Below the pieces are notes generated by a model. It did no database searches, was not told the origin of the DNA, and saw nothing but the letters and a program-made list of their open reading frames with translations. From assembly GCF_028435365.1 (NCBI RefSeq), contig NZ_JAGTJJ010000022.1:110769-174768 (forward strand): 64,000 bases of DNA, given 5' to 3'. This DNA comes from Polyangium jinanense. Its GTDB lineage: Bacteria > Myxococcota > Polyangia > Polyangiales > Polyangiaceae. This document shows, in pieces, positions 22,901-31,889 of the stretch (positions are counted from its first letter, which is position 1; each line of letters begins with the position of its first letter). The position numbers and the translations under genes are program-made.

Positions 22901-24865
22901 CTCGCGCACGACGCGCGGACGCTCGGCCCGAGCCCGTGGGCGTTCCCCGTCGACATCGATGCAACCGCGACCTACGACGCGAGCAAGGCGACGTTGCGCG
23001 CGGCCGTGCGCAAGGACGCACGCGAGCTCGCCCTGGTCGAGGCAAACGCCGACGTCGACCTCGCCGCGCTGCGCGCGGGCCGCGCCATCAAGCCCCGCGG
23101 CAGCGCGCGCGCCACGCTGCGTGATCTGCCGCTGGAGCTAATCCCGTTCTTCGCGGATCGCGACGTCGCGGGCCGCGTGAGCGGCGTCCTCCGCTTCGAT
23201 CAGCGCGGCGACGAGCCCGAAGCCGCGGGGCGCCTCGAGGTGTCGGGCCTGGAGCTCGGCAGCCAGTCGTCCTTCGATCGCGCCACGCTCGAGCTCTCGA
23301 TCGGAAACCCTGGCGGCGCGGGCAAGCCTGCGCGTGGCGTGGCGCAGCTCGAGCTCGTCGGCCGCGGCGGCGGGCGCATCGACGCCACGGGCTACGCGGG
23401 CGTCGACTGGCAAGGCATCGCCCCGCAGATCGACGCGACGCGGCCCGCGGACCTGCTCCTCAAGGCGAACCGCTTCCGCCTCGCGAGCCTCACGCCGCTC
23501 GTCTCCGGGACGCTCTCGCGACTCGACGGTACGCTCGACGGCGATCTGCGCGTCGGCCTGCATCGCTTCGGCGAGGACGACGGGCGCATCGAGGCGAACA
23601 TGGAGGTGCGCAACGGCGTCTTCCACGTCCCGCAGATCGGCCAGGAGTTCAAGAACACGCGCGTCTCGATCCGCACGACGGACAAGGGCGAGCTGCGCTT
23701 CGACGACCTCCGCGCCGAGGGCATCAGCGGCGCCGTCGAGGGTTCTGCGATCGTGCACATGAAGGGCCTCGCCTTTCAGGAGGCGCACGGCGAGCTGCGC
23801 ATCGGTCGGGACGAGGAGCTGCCCGTGACGTTCGAGGGCGTGCCGCTCGGGCACGCGCACGGGAGGATCGTGCTCGCGGCGGAGAGGGAGGGGCGCGAGG
23901 TGTCGCTCACGGTGAGCGTGCCCCAGCTTCATCTCGCACTGCCCGCGTCGAGCACGCGTGGCGTGCAGTCGCTCGATGCGAACCCCGACGTCGCGGTCTC
24001 GCACGCGCTCGGCCCGCCGAAGGAGGAGCGCCCGAAGGACGCGCTCGCGTACCTGATCACGTTCGAGCTCGGCGACATCCGAATCGAAGGCATGGGCGCG
24101 GATCTCGAGCTCACGGGCGGCAGTGCGCCGCCGCGCGTCGCGCTCACGGACGAGACGCGGCTCTCGGGCGACGTGGAGATCGGCCGCGGCTCGTTCGAGA
24201 TCGTCGGCAAGAAGTTCGAGATCGAGCGGGGTCTCGTGCGCCTGCGTCCGGAAGAAGCGGGCAACCCCTACGTGAACGTGACGGCGCGCTGGGATGCTCC
24301 CGACGGCACGCGCGTGTTCGTGGACTACGTCGGTGATCTGAAGCCGATCACCGAGCAGAAGCTCAGGTTCCGATCGAGCCCGCCGATGTCGCAGCAGGCG
24401 ATCCTGTCGATGATCCTCATCGGCGAGTCGCCCGAGTCCAAGTCCGACACGCAGTCCCAGGCGACGGCGCAGTCGTCGCCGCGCGCGGCGGACGTTGCGG
24501 CCGGCGTGGTGGGAGGCGAGATCGCCTCGGCGCAGATCAACGCGATCCTGTCGCAGATCGCCCCGCTCCGTGGTCTGTCCACGCGCGTCGGGACGACCGA
24601 GGCCGGCCGGCTTCGCACGACCGTGATCTACGAACTCGGCGACACCGTGACCGCGCAGGCGAGCTACGAAGGTTCGCCCGCGTCGAGCCGCCTCGAAGGC
24701 ATCCAGAGTCCCACGGGCACGACGCAGGGCACGGAGAACCGCACGGAGTTGAACCTCGACTGGCGCTTCAAGCGCAACTGGGCGCTGCGCGGATCGTTCG
24801 GCTTCGGAGGAATCAACCAGCAGCCGAGCTCGGGCCTCGATCTCTTCTGGCAGTACCGCTACTGA
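19973..24865 (+). CDS. tamB: TamB-family translocation/lipid-transport protein (DUF490)
   Basis: A 1630-aa protein with one N-terminal membrane anchor (ALATGAATLGLCVVFTGSAA at about 26-45), then an enormous run of short amphipathic beta strands and a C-terminal DUF490-like domain ending in FWQYRY, an outer-membrane-type C-terminus. This is the TamB/AsmA-like bridge that spans the periplasm. Such proteins move phospholipids between membranes or aid beta-barrel assembly with TamA. A KKPKKPKKPG linker lies near 163-172. The start is a GTG with a weak ribosome site. No TamA/Omp85 gene is adjacent. Its end overlaps the convergent DUF1285-like gene by 7 bp. Confidence 0.85.
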   Translation: MASSAPADRDSPSKAAPRRPGRVRRALATGAATLGLCVVFTGSAALAVGLHLDVGPFRRLARDVANQALGSLFEGKIVISEIDHLALDEVSVRSAVTLDPHGTEIIRANHIHGSFDLLAFARASLFGTGERKLAFPHIRIEEAEVVLDRGPDQRLGIETAFKPRPTPKKPKKPKKPGEVDRASEQPTTVALERIEIGHAHVRGQVAPPRALDADVTRLLASVHVTPRGVAVDVEQTGIRERTLAHVPLAGTVDYHLHIDTPPEATTTNATPDPTSPAAVMRMWSSFAGHAGPVEVLARASLEGAHVSAAVELPRAEPADLRQLVPDLPLRDRVSAKVTLEGDAPSFEVEGRLDVTPAERSPGSVALRGKLDVTRGARLALDVTADDVDPRMFVDGLPEANVDMNARLVLDTNPALRLVAEARTEPMVVQEQPVPAADVHLVYDHGELEGRVTLHEQGAPTSGSFVVRPGGAVRFEAETFVASLESAPRLAGPATGSARVHVEGAIQAGKIDARATGSVHELHAKGGVSLERGRVEGRIRGPFEKLDVEATLEGEGFFAGGRGADKVTAHVRGPVTAPKVEARLEGGDVGELEASARIETKEKSAREVALRLSREGEQIEGKAKRVALEGGALAIEGLTAEGPGVGSLGGTLAVDGRELTGKLKGEGVDLGRLGRLLDLDRNLRGLADVDVALTRTRDGRKGHVHLQVEDATFSAGGLPITGASGSLVATFDGSRGAMDGTFRLVDRDKSGAEDACNGSIAEVRISGAEGNLRGPLLDPGTWARLTGSARVDAPDWDLRCIARRLPVALVLSEVSGRLGTSFAIERPAGQRFVSVRDLDVRTRGLVVAGPVGFGEDKPAWESRSMDVAASGSLNGATGATDVTLSLLDTSTMVELATHVDLDLPTLVDDPKKRRASLLASRGTAELTIPRRTVRSFQTLPSVLRDALPPIRGAIALSASASGTLEKPAIRVNARGFGLAHDARTLGPSPWAFPVDIDATATYDASKATLRAAVRKDARELALVEANADVDLAALRAGRAIKPRGSARATLRDLPLELIPFFADRDVAGRVSGVLRFDQRGDEPEAAGRLEVSGLELGSQSSFDRATLELSIGNPGGAGKPARGVAQLELVGRGGGRIDATGYAGVDWQGIAPQIDATRPADLLLKANRFRLASLTPLVSGTLSRLDGTLDGDLRVGLHRFGEDDGRIEANMEVRNGVFHVPQIGQEFKNTRVSIRTTDKGELRFDDLRAEGISGAVEGSAIVHMKGLAFQEAHGELRIGRDEELPVTFEGVPLGHAHGRIVLAAEREGREVSLTVSVPQLHLALPASSTRGVQSLDANPDVAVSHALGPPKEERPKDALAYLITFELGDIRIEGMGADLELTGGSAPPRVALTDETRLSGDVEIGRGSFEIVGKKFEIERGLVRLRPEEAGNPYVNVTARWDAPDGTRVFVDYVGDLKPITEQKLRFRSSPPMSQQAILSMILIGESPESKSDTQSQATAQSSPRAADVAAGVVGGEIASAQINAILSQIAPLRGLSTRVGTTEAGRLRTTVIYELGDTVTAQASYEGSPASSRLEGIQSPTGTTQGTENRTELNLDWRFKRNWALRGSFGFGGINQQPSSGLDLFWQYRY

Positions 24866-25359
24866 GCGGCGCGCGTTTCGAGCTCCGCCGACACGTCGCC
24901 CACACGCACGATCGGAGGCTCCGCCGAGACGAGCAGCGGCGCGAGGCCGGCCTGCGCGTGCCGCGAAAAACGCGCATCCTCCGCGCCCGCCTTCACCCGC
25001 GCGAAGACCACGCCCTCGCTCGACACCGAGAGCACGCGCGGATCGAGCGACTCCTCCGTGCCATCCGAGAGCACGAGCAGCGCCCTCTGCCCCTCGTCCT
25101 CGACGCGAACAGCGCGCACGACGAACGGCGTCTCCTCGGCGCGGAAGTAACACCAGTCGTAGCCGTTCGTGAGGATGAGCCGCCCATCGTCCGGGTGCCG
25201 CGCAATCCAGCGATGGAGCGCCTCTTCCAGCGCGGGGTGATCCACGCGCGCGCCGTCGTGCCAGAAGCGGCCCTCGCGATCGAGCACGATCGTGCTCTCG
25301 CGCGACGTGCCCGGCGGGGGCGCGAGTTTGTAGAAGTCAGGGTGATCGCCGGGCTTCAT
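24859..25359 (-). CDS. DUF1285-like protein
   Basis: A 166-aa soluble protein. The start at 25359 is supported by GGAGG 5 nt upstream; an ATG further out has no such site. The core TIVLDREGRFWHDGARVDHP...LHRWIARHPDDGRLILTNGYDW...ETPFVVRAV fits the DUF1285 pattern, a small beta-rich fold of unknown function. Convergent with tamB, overlapping by 7 bp. Confidence 0.65.
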   Translation of the reverse strand: MKPGDHPDFYKLAPPPGTSRESTIVLDREGRFWHDGARVDHPALEEALHRWIARHPDDGRLILTNGYDWCYFRAEETPFVVRAVRVEDEGQRALLVLSDGTEESLDPRVLSVSSEGVVFARVKAGAEDARFSRHAQAGLAPLLVSAEPPIVRVGDVSAELETRAAQ

Positions 25360-25486
25360 GGTCGCCTCCTGTCCGGCCGCCCGTTCAGGCAGCAAACGAT
25401 CCATAGGGCCGGCAGCGACCGGCGTCACGCCCCGACACGCGCGGCGGTGCTGCGATCGCGCCCGCCTTGGGCTACAACCGGCCCCG

Positions 25487-26248
25487 ATGAACGAAGCGCC
25501 GCGAGAATCACTCCCGCACGACGACCACCTCCAGGCGACACGCGCGTACTACGACGAGTTCGCCGAGCGCTACGAGGACCGCCGCGACGGACGTGACACC
25601 TCCGGCTACCACGATCTCGTCGACGACCTCGAGATCGACTTCCTCCGCCGCTTCGGCGAGGGCCGCGACGTGCTCGAGGTCGGCTGCGGCACGGGCCTGT
25701 TACTGCGGCGCATCGCGGACTTCGCGCGCACGGCCCGGGGCGTGGATCTCTCGCCCGGCATGCTCGAAAAAGCCCGCGCACGGGGCCTCGACGTCACCGT
25801 CGGCAGCGCGACCGATCTCCCCTTCCCCGACGCAAGCTTCGACGTCGCCTGCGCCTTCAAGGTGCTCCCGCACATCCGCGAGCTCGAGCGCGCGATCGCC
25901 GAGATGGCGCGCGTGGTTCGTCCGGGCGGAACCATCCTCGCCGAGCTCTACAACCCCGTGAGCCTGCGCGGCCTCGTGAAGCGCTTCCTGCCAGCCGGCG
26001 CCATCAGCGCGCGCACCAAGGAGGACGCCGTCTACACCCGCTTCGTGAGCCCGTGGGGCGCCGCCCGTCTTTTTCCGCCTGGTGTGCGTGTCCGCGCCTC
26101 GCGCGGCGTGCGTATCGTCACGCCCGCGGCCGCCGTCATGCGCGTGCCTCTCGTCCGCAGCGCCTTGGTTCGCGCCGAGCACGCGCTCTGCGACTCCCCG
26201 CTCCGGCACCTGGGCGGTTTCTGGATCGTCGCACTTGAGAAGCTTTGA
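25487..26248 (+). CDS. Class I SAM-dependent methyltransferase
   Basis: A 253-aa protein with motif I DVLEVGCGTGLLLRR, an acidic motif II GVDLSPGML, motif III FPDASFDVACAFKVLPHI and the post-motif ARVVRPGGTILAEL. It resembles UbiE/MenG-type or general small-molecule methyltransferases (Methyltransf_11); the substrate is unknown. Start at 25487, the first ATG near the fold's beginning. Confidence 0.85.
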   Translation: MNEAPRESLPHDDHLQATRAYYDEFAERYEDRRDGRDTSGYHDLVDDLEIDFLRRFGEGRDVLEVGCGTGLLLRRIADFARTARGVDLSPGMLEKARARGLDVTVGSATDLPFPDASFDVACAFKVLPHIRELERAIAEMARVVRPGGTILAELYNPVSLRGLVKRFLPAGAISARTKEDAVYTRFVSPWGAARLFPPGVRVRASRGVRIVTPAAAVMRVPLVRSALVRAEHALCDSPLRHLGGFWIVALEKL

Positions 26249-26444
26249 GGGGGCGGCCCTCGTCCCTGTTGTTCCGGTCGGAAATCACTGATATTTTTGC
26301 TTCTCGTGGCCTTCGAGGTTCCGCTCGCCCCCATCGCGGAAGCCCGCCCCCCCCGGCGGCGATGTTGGCCCCGCCGCGAAGCAGAGCGATACTGCACGTT
26401 GCAGGGCCCCCTCCGAGCGCCCGTCGTCGCTGAAAGGACCCGCG

Positions 26445-27077
26445 ATGCCTCCTACGTCCACGAGCTCGATCCCGACTCTCCTCACCGGCGCGGACAACGA
26501 TCGCGGCGCACTCATCGGAGCGCTCGCGTTTGTCGAGGGTGTGGGCATCGGGGCCATGGGCGCGCGGGAGCTCAAGACATGGATCGAGGAGTACCTCGTG
26601 CGCGCCGGTCGCATGCAGCGCCCCATTCAGGTCGCCGAGCCCATGGCAGGGACGCTGCTGCTCGACACACTGAACACCGTGGGCGCGCCGCCCTCGGCAA
26701 CAAAGGCGCTGCTCGATCGCATCCTCGGCCGCGCGCGATCGCGAGTGGTCTTCACGCTGCGCGGGCTCATCACGGATCCAGCCGAGGACGGCTTCCTCGA
26801 GCTCGCCACGAAGTCGAGCCGCGTGCAGCCACTCGGCATCGGCTCGAAGGTGTCGTGGATCGCGCGTCCGCAGAAAGAAGACTCGCTGAGCGACATCGTG
26901 CTCAGCCTGTTCGCCGCGGACATCCTTTCGAACCGCAACCTGTACGACCAGAACCTCTGCGTCTGCGACACGTGCGGCCGCGTCTCGTTCCGCGCAAAGA
27001 TGATGTCGCGCACCGGCTGCCGCGAGCACAACGACGGCCCGCCAGGCGTGAAGCCCACGAGCAGCCGCAGCACCTGA
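26445..27077 (+). CDS. Protein with C-terminal Cys knuckle, unknown
   Basis: A 210-aa protein. The N-terminal 150 residues are mixed alpha/beta without a recognised motif. The C-terminus carries CVCDTCGRVSFRAKMMSRTGC followed by REH, a plausible zinc-binding Cys/His cluster. No signal peptide. It stands alone between the methyltransferase and a convergent gene. Confidence 0.6.
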   Translation: MPPTSTSSIPTLLTGADNDRGALIGALAFVEGVGIGAMGARELKTWIEEYLVRAGRMQRPIQVAEPMAGTLLLDTLNTVGAPPSATKALLDRILGRARSRVVFTLRGLITDPAEDGFLELATKSSRVQPLGIGSKVSWIARPQKEDSLSDIVLSLFAADILSNRNLYDQNLCVCDTCGRVSFRAKMMSRTGCREHNDGPPGVKPTSSRST

Positions 27078-27173
27078 GGGGTGTTCGATAGCGTAGCGCC
27101 GGGGTTTCACCCCGGGCCCGAGCAGGGGCTATCCGCCCCTGCACCCGGACCAGGGCAAGCCCTGGACCTTTGG

Positions 27174-27200
27174 TGCATCGACCGCGATGCGGTCGATGCA
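27174..27200. terminator. 12-bp perfect hairpin between convergent genes
   Basis: TGCATCGACCGC-GAT-GCGGTCGATGCA, extended by CCTTTG/AAAGG with a small bulge, lies between the plus-strand gene ending at 27077 and the minus-strand gene ending at 27214. Probably a shared terminator. Confidence 0.6.
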
Positions 27201-27213
27201 AAGGTTCGCGCGA

Positions 27214-28260
27214 TCAGAAAGCGCCGACGACGCCCACGCCAAACCCGTCCGGCATCACCGCGACCGTCGGCACCACGCGCAGCGCAGGGCGCGGCGGTAC
27301 GGGGCGTTTCTCGATCGTCACCTTCTGCGGCACGTACGCGATCTGCGCCTGCACGATGCCCGCCACGGTGAGCCCAGCCCAGAGGCCGAACGCGACCTGG
27401 TTGATGACCAGCGTGATCTGCTGGCGACGCACGAGCTCCTCGCGCTCGGCCCCCGTCGCGATCGTCTGATCGAAGCTCGCGTAGTAGTTGAAGACCTGCG
27501 ACGCGACGATCGACGTCGCCCCCGTGAACGCCTGCGTGATGGCGAAGGTCCAGCCGAGCCTGTTGCTGCCGTTCTGGAACTGGCCGATGCCGAACGGCAT
27601 CGCCGCGACGAGGCGCGAGTTCGGCACGACGATCTGTCGCTCGGAGGCCGCCTTCACGAGCGCCTCGATCCAGCGTTTTTCCTCTTCCTTCGCCTTCTGC
27701 AGGGCGATGCGCCGGTCTCGCTCCTCCGCAGCGCGCTTCTGCTCCGCCGCGTCGAGCTCCTGGCGCAGGCGTCCGCGCACGACGGTGAAACGATCGACGA
27801 CCTCCTGCGGGAACACCGCAGGGTCAGGCGAATAACTCGGGTTCTGCCGAAGGATCGTGGCGATCTCCGCCTCGGCCTCGTCGTAGCGCTTGAGCGCGAT
27901 GAGCGACGCCGCGCGGAGCGTGCGCGCGCGCTGGATGAGGTCCGGGTCCGTGAGTCGACACGGCGCGGTGCCGCTCGTCGGGACAGACTCGCAGGGCTTC
28001 TGCGCAGGATCGAGCATCGCCGTGAAGCGCGAAGCCGCCTCGTCGTACTCGGCCGCGTCGAAGCGCGTCTTGCCGAGCTCGAACTGCTGCAAATCGTCCG
28101 CACGCGCGGTTTGGGACACGAGGGCGAGCGCGAGGCCCGTCGCGGCCGCGAGCGCCGCGGGCCCGAACGAAGCGCGCCGTTTGGCCCTGGGGCCTCGGCG
28201 GTCCCGCCCGAACCGAAGCCCGCCGGGCAGAGCCCGCTGCAGACGAGGTCGCGCCGTCAT
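27214..28260 (-). CDS. Exported TPR-like protein with C-terminal membrane segments
   Basis: A 348-aa protein with a basic N-terminus and signal AALAAATGLALALVSQTARA. The first half of the mature part has TPR-like helices (QQFELGKTRFDAAEYDEAASRF), followed by a coiled-coil Lys/Glu-rich stretch (about 165-200). The C-terminal third has hydrophobic segments (FAITQAFTGATSIVASQVF, INQVAFGLWAGLTVAGIV). It is the last gene of the pyk-kinase cluster and probably sits at the cell envelope. Function unknown. Confidence 0.7.
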   Translation of the reverse strand: MTARPRLQRALPGGLRFGRDRRGPRAKRRASFGPAALAAATGLALALVSQTARADDLQQFELGKTRFDAAEYDEAASRFTAMLDPAQKPCESVPTSGTAPCRLTDPDLIQRARTLRAASLIALKRYDEAEAEIATILRQNPSYSPDPAVFPQEVVDRFTVVRGRLRQELDAAEQKRAAEERDRRIALQKAKEEEKRWIEALVKAASERQIVVPNSRLVAAMPFGIGQFQNGSNRLGWTFAITQAFTGATSIVASQVFNYYASFDQTIATGAEREELVRRQQITLVINQVAFGLWAGLTVAGIVQAQIAYVPQKVTIEKRPVPPRPALRVVPTVAVMPDGFGVGVVGAF

Positions 28261-28346
28261 TCCCCGTAACCGAGTAACCGAGGGACCCTTCTACCGGAAT
28301 TTGGGCATCGTGGGGACCGCTATCCGCGACCCCGAAGCCCCCCGCC

Positions 28347-30299
28347 TCACCGCGCGGGCCAGGGCACCACGTTGTGCTCACCGGCGCGCAAACTCACGTT
28401 GCTCCGGAAGGGCTCCTCCCCCGGCGCCGTGAACTGGCACTTGTTGTCGTACGTGATCTCCTCGAGCTGCACCTTCTTGGTGGCACCTGGAAAAAGCGTC
28501 ACTTTGATGTCCGAGCACACCACCTGCGCGTTCGCGGGCGCCGGGCCGAGCGAGACCGTGGACGGGAGCGGCGTGAGCCGGACGCGGTAACGCTGCACGT
28601 CGTCAGGATCGTTCTCGGGCGGGGGCTCGACGACGAGGGTTCCGTCGAACGTGCCGCAGCACTTCGAGTCCTTCACGCGGGCCGACACGGCGTGAGCGCC
28701 GGGCTTCAGCGTGAACACGCGCGAAAAATGCTTTTCTTCCTTGCCGTCGAGGACGAGGGTCGCGCCCTGCGGGCTGACGAGGAAAACGACCTTGCGCAGA
28801 TCCGCGGACGGAGGTGGAGGCGCAGCGGCGGAGGTCGTCGGGGCGCTGATCGGGAGCTTGATGCGGATGCTGCGCGGCGTTTCGGCCAGGTTGATCGACG
28901 GCGGGGCGGTGCTCGGCGTCCGAGGGTCCGCGGATGCGTCGGGCGCGGAAGGGTTCTTGGGGTGCTCCGTGGAGGCCGTCGTGGCGTCCGTCTTCGGGCC
29001 TGCGTCGGCCTCGATCACGGCCGCGGGCTTGCGCAGGCGCGCGACGACGAAGGCACCGACACCGAGCACGAGCGCGCCCGCAACGAGGCCCGCCATCCTG
29101 CGCACGAGCTTCTGTCGCTCGGCGCTCACGGAGAGGCTCGTCACGCGCTTCAGGATCGCGAGGTCGTTCGGCGCGAGCGCGTGCGCGCGGTTGAAGTCGG
29201 CCGCGGCACCGGTGCGATCGCTCGCCTTGCGCGCGGCCTCGCCGCGGGCGACGAGACACGACACGAGCCGCGTCGTGAGGGCGTCCGCATAACCGACCGG
29301 GTCCTCGAAATAAGCCTCGATCTCGCGCCGCGGGTCGGTGATGCCGAGGGCCTCGAGCTCGGCGCGGATGAGCTCGCCGAGCTTGCCGGGGCCCGCGATG
29401 CGATCGGCCGCGGCGTGCGCGAGAGCGCCGTCGATGATGCGCGCGAACCGACCGCCCACCGTGGGCCGCTCGTGATCCGCGGGCGGATAGTCGCCTTCGA
29501 GCACACGCCGCAGGACCTGCGCCGGGTTTTTCCCTTCGAACGGCAGGTGCCCCACGAGGCACTCGTACATGAGCACGCCAAGCGCGAAGACGTCCGTGCG
29601 CCCGTCGACCTCGCCCGCCTCGATCTGCTCGGGCGCCATGTGCGCCGGCGATCCGAGCACCTGCCCGGTCGACGTCACGCCTTGCGCGTCGAGGAGCTTC
29701 GCGATGCCGAAGTCCGTGAGCTTGATGAGCACACCGAGATTACCGGCACGGCTCGGCACAGGCCGTGGTGTCGATCGCGGAGCGTCGGGGACGGGCGTCT
29801 CGTCGACCTTGTCGGCGCGCGTGCGCGACTCGCTCGTGCGATCGGCGGGCAGCTCGACGAGCACGTTCTCCGGCTTCACGTCGCGGTGCACGATGCCGCA
29901 CGCGTGCGCGTGCTCGAGCGCCTCGCAGAGCACGAGGACGATCGACGCACCGATCTCGGCGGGCATGTCGCGGTGGCGCTGGAGGATCTTTCGTAGCGTG
30001 GTGCCGCGGCAGAGCTCGACGACGAGGTAACGCTCGCCGTCCTCCTCGCTGGAGACGTCGTACACCTCGACGATCCCCGGGTGCCGGAGCTTCGCGGCCG
30101 CGCGTGCCTCGGCGACGAACCGCGCGGCGACCTCGGTGTTCTCACGCAGGTGCTTGTGGATGAGCTTGATGGCGACTTCACGCCCGAGACGAACGTCCCT
30201 GGCGCGATAGACCGTCGCCATCCCACCGTGCCCGATCTCCTCGATGAGCTCGTACTTTGCGAGCCTGGGGAGCCCCGGCAGGGCGGAGGGTTCCGTCAT
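28347..30299 (-). CDS. Transmembrane Ser/Thr kinase
   Basis: A 650-aa Hanks kinase with an intact catalytic core in residues 13-280: GHGGMATVY (Gly loop), AIKLIHKHL, HRDVKPENV, DFGIAKL, SPAHMAPEQ. A regulatory helix region, one membrane helix at about 400-418 (MAGLVAGALVLGVGAFVVA) and a beta-rich extracytoplasmic domain with PEGA-like strands (GATLVLDGKEEK, KPGAHAVSARVKD) follow. Its ATG overlaps the stop of pyruvate kinase (ATGA), so the two are translationally coupled. Confidence 0.9.
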   Translation of the reverse strand: MTEPSALPGLPRLAKYELIEEIGHGGMATVYRARDVRLGREVAIKLIHKHLRENTEVAARFVAEARAAAKLRHPGIVEVYDVSSEEDGERYLVVELCRGTTLRKILQRHRDMPAEIGASIVLVLCEALEHAHACGIVHRDVKPENVLVELPADRTSESRTRADKVDETPVPDAPRSTPRPVPSRAGNLGVLIKLTDFGIAKLLDAQGVTSTGQVLGSPAHMAPEQIEAGEVDGRTDVFALGVLMYECLVGHLPFEGKNPAQVLRRVLEGDYPPADHERPTVGGRFARIIDGALAHAAADRIAGPGKLGELIRAELEALGITDPRREIEAYFEDPVGYADALTTRLVSCLVARGEAARKASDRTGAAADFNRAHALAPNDLAILKRVTSLSVSAERQKLVRRMAGLVAGALVLGVGAFVVARLRKPAAVIEADAGPKTDATTASTEHPKNPSAPDASADPRTPSTAPPSINLAETPRSIRIKLPISAPTTSAAAPPPPSADLRKVVFLVSPQGATLVLDGKEEKHFSRVFTLKPGAHAVSARVKDSKCCGTFDGTLVVEPPPENDPDDVQRYRVRLTPLPSTVSLGPAPANAQVVCSDIKVTLFPGATKKVQLEEITYDNKCQFTAPGEEPFRSNVSLRAGEHNVVPWPAR

Positions 30300-31717
30300 T
30301 CCACGACCTTCACGCGGATCGAGTTCGTCGATCCACGCACGCCGATCGGCGCGCCGAAGATCGCGACGAACTTGTCCCCCGGCGAGACGAAGCCGTTCGC
30401 GAGCAGGATCATGCTCGCGCGATCGACCATCTCGTCCGCACTCGTGACCTTGTCGAGCGGCCAGGGCACGACGCCCCAGAGGAGCGCGAGCCTGCGGCGC
30501 GTCGCCGCGTTCGGCGAGAACGCGACGATCGGCACGACGGGCCTGTGCTTCGAGGCGTAAAGCGCCGTGGAGCCGCTCTCCGTGAAGGCCACGATGACCC
30601 GCGCGCCGATGTCGCGCGCGATGTCGCAGCCGTTGCGCGCCACGGCCTCGGGCACGTTCGCGCGCGCGCCGGGCATCTCGCTCGAGAGAGGCCGGAAGAA
30701 CTTGCTCTGCTCGGCCTCCATGACGATGCGGCTCATCACGCGCGCGACGAGCGGCGGGTGCGCGCCCGTCGCCGTCTCCTGCGAGAGCATCACCGCGTCC
30801 GTCCCCTCGAAGACCGCCGTCGCCACGTCGCTCGCCTCGGCGCGCGTCGGACGCGAGTTCGTGACCATCGACTGGAGCATCTCGGTCGCGACGATGACCG
30901 GCTTCTGATGCACGCGCGCAAGTCCGAGGATCTCGCGCTGGATGACGGGCACGCGCTCGGGGTTGAACTCCACGCCGAGGTCACCACGCGCGACCATGAC
31001 GGCGTCGGTCACCTGGATGATCGACTCGAGGTTCTCGACGGCCGCGGGCGTCTCGATCTTCGCGACGATGGGCGTCGGCCGGCCCCACGCTTCGCAGATG
31101 TCGCGCACGAGCCGGATGTCGTCCGAGTTGCGCACGAAGGAGAGCGCGACGTAGTCGATGCCGAGCGAGAGTCCGAACGAGAGATCGGCCTTGTCCTTCT
31201 CGGTGAGCGCCGCGAGACGCACGCGCCGCGCCGGCAGGCTCACGCCGACGCGATCGCGAAGCTGTCCGCCCTGCGTGGCCACGGCATGCACGCGCCGGCC
31301 ATCGACCTTGGTCACTGTGAGGACCATGCGTCCGTCGTCGACGAGCACGATGTCGCCCGGCTGCAGATCCTCGGCGAGGCCCTCGTACAGGATCGGCATC
31401 TCGCCGGGCCCGCCGAACTGCTGCTCCTTCGTGGCCTCGATGAGGACGACCTGTCCGTCCGTGGGCACATCCATCGTGCCGCCCTCGAACTTGCCCGCGC
31501 GGATCTTGGGACCACAAAGGTCCTGCAGGATCGCCACGGGTTTGTCGCAGGCCTCGGCAGCGGCACGGACGGCCTGGAAACGGCGCGCGTGCTCGTCATG
31601 GGTGCCGTGGGAAAAGTTCAGCCGCGCCACATCCATGCCGGCGCGGATGAGTTGCTCGAGCTGGGGCTCGGATGCAGGGCCTATCGTGCAGACGATCTTC
31701 GCGCGACGTACGACCAC
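30296..31717 (-). CDS. pyk: Pyruvate kinase
   Basis: A 473-aa glycolytic enzyme (PEP + ADP to pyruvate + ATP). Signatures: KIVCTIGPAS at the N-terminus, ARLNFSHGTHDEH, the active-site block TDAVMVARGDLGVE, and ATEMLQSM. Full length for a bacterial enzyme with A, B and C domains. The start is a GTG (MVVRRAKIVCTIG). It is the first gene of a minus-strand cluster with the downstream kinase (4-bp overlap), which suggests that the kinase and central carbon flux are linked. Confidence 0.95.
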   Translation of the reverse strand: MVVRRAKIVCTIGPASEPQLEQLIRAGMDVARLNFSHGTHDEHARRFQAVRAAAEACDKPVAILQDLCGPKIRAGKFEGGTMDVPTDGQVVLIEATKEQQFGGPGEMPILYEGLAEDLQPGDIVLVDDGRMVLTVTKVDGRRVHAVATQGGQLRDRVGVSLPARRVRLAALTEKDKADLSFGLSLGIDYVALSFVRNSDDIRLVRDICEAWGRPTPIVAKIETPAAVENLESIIQVTDAVMVARGDLGVEFNPERVPVIQREILGLARVHQKPVIVATEMLQSMVTNSRPTRAEASDVATAVFEGTDAVMLSQETATGAHPPLVARVMSRIVMEAEQSKFFRPLSSEMPGARANVPEAVARNGCDIARDIGARVIVAFTESGSTALYASKHRPVVPIVAFSPNAATRRRLALLWGVVPWPLDKVTSADEMVDRASMILLANGFVSPGDKFVAIFGAPIGVRGSTNSIRVKVVE

Positions 31718-31889
31718 GGGCGCAGCATGGCATGACGTCCGCGCCGCTAACAGGGCCTTACGCTAGGAAGCTCCGTGAGCCGTCCGACGTGGAACGGGGG
31801 GTCCTCCCGGGTCGCGGGGACGAGCCCGCTCGACGCTCCGCGCCATGCCGCGCTTTACCCGCTGCCCGCGCCGCGCTACCCGAGGGCGC

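Noticed and set aside
19811..22909. A 1032-codon minus-strand ORF opposite tamB
   Set aside because: Composition is that of an antisense shadow; the plus strand encodes a recognisable TamB.
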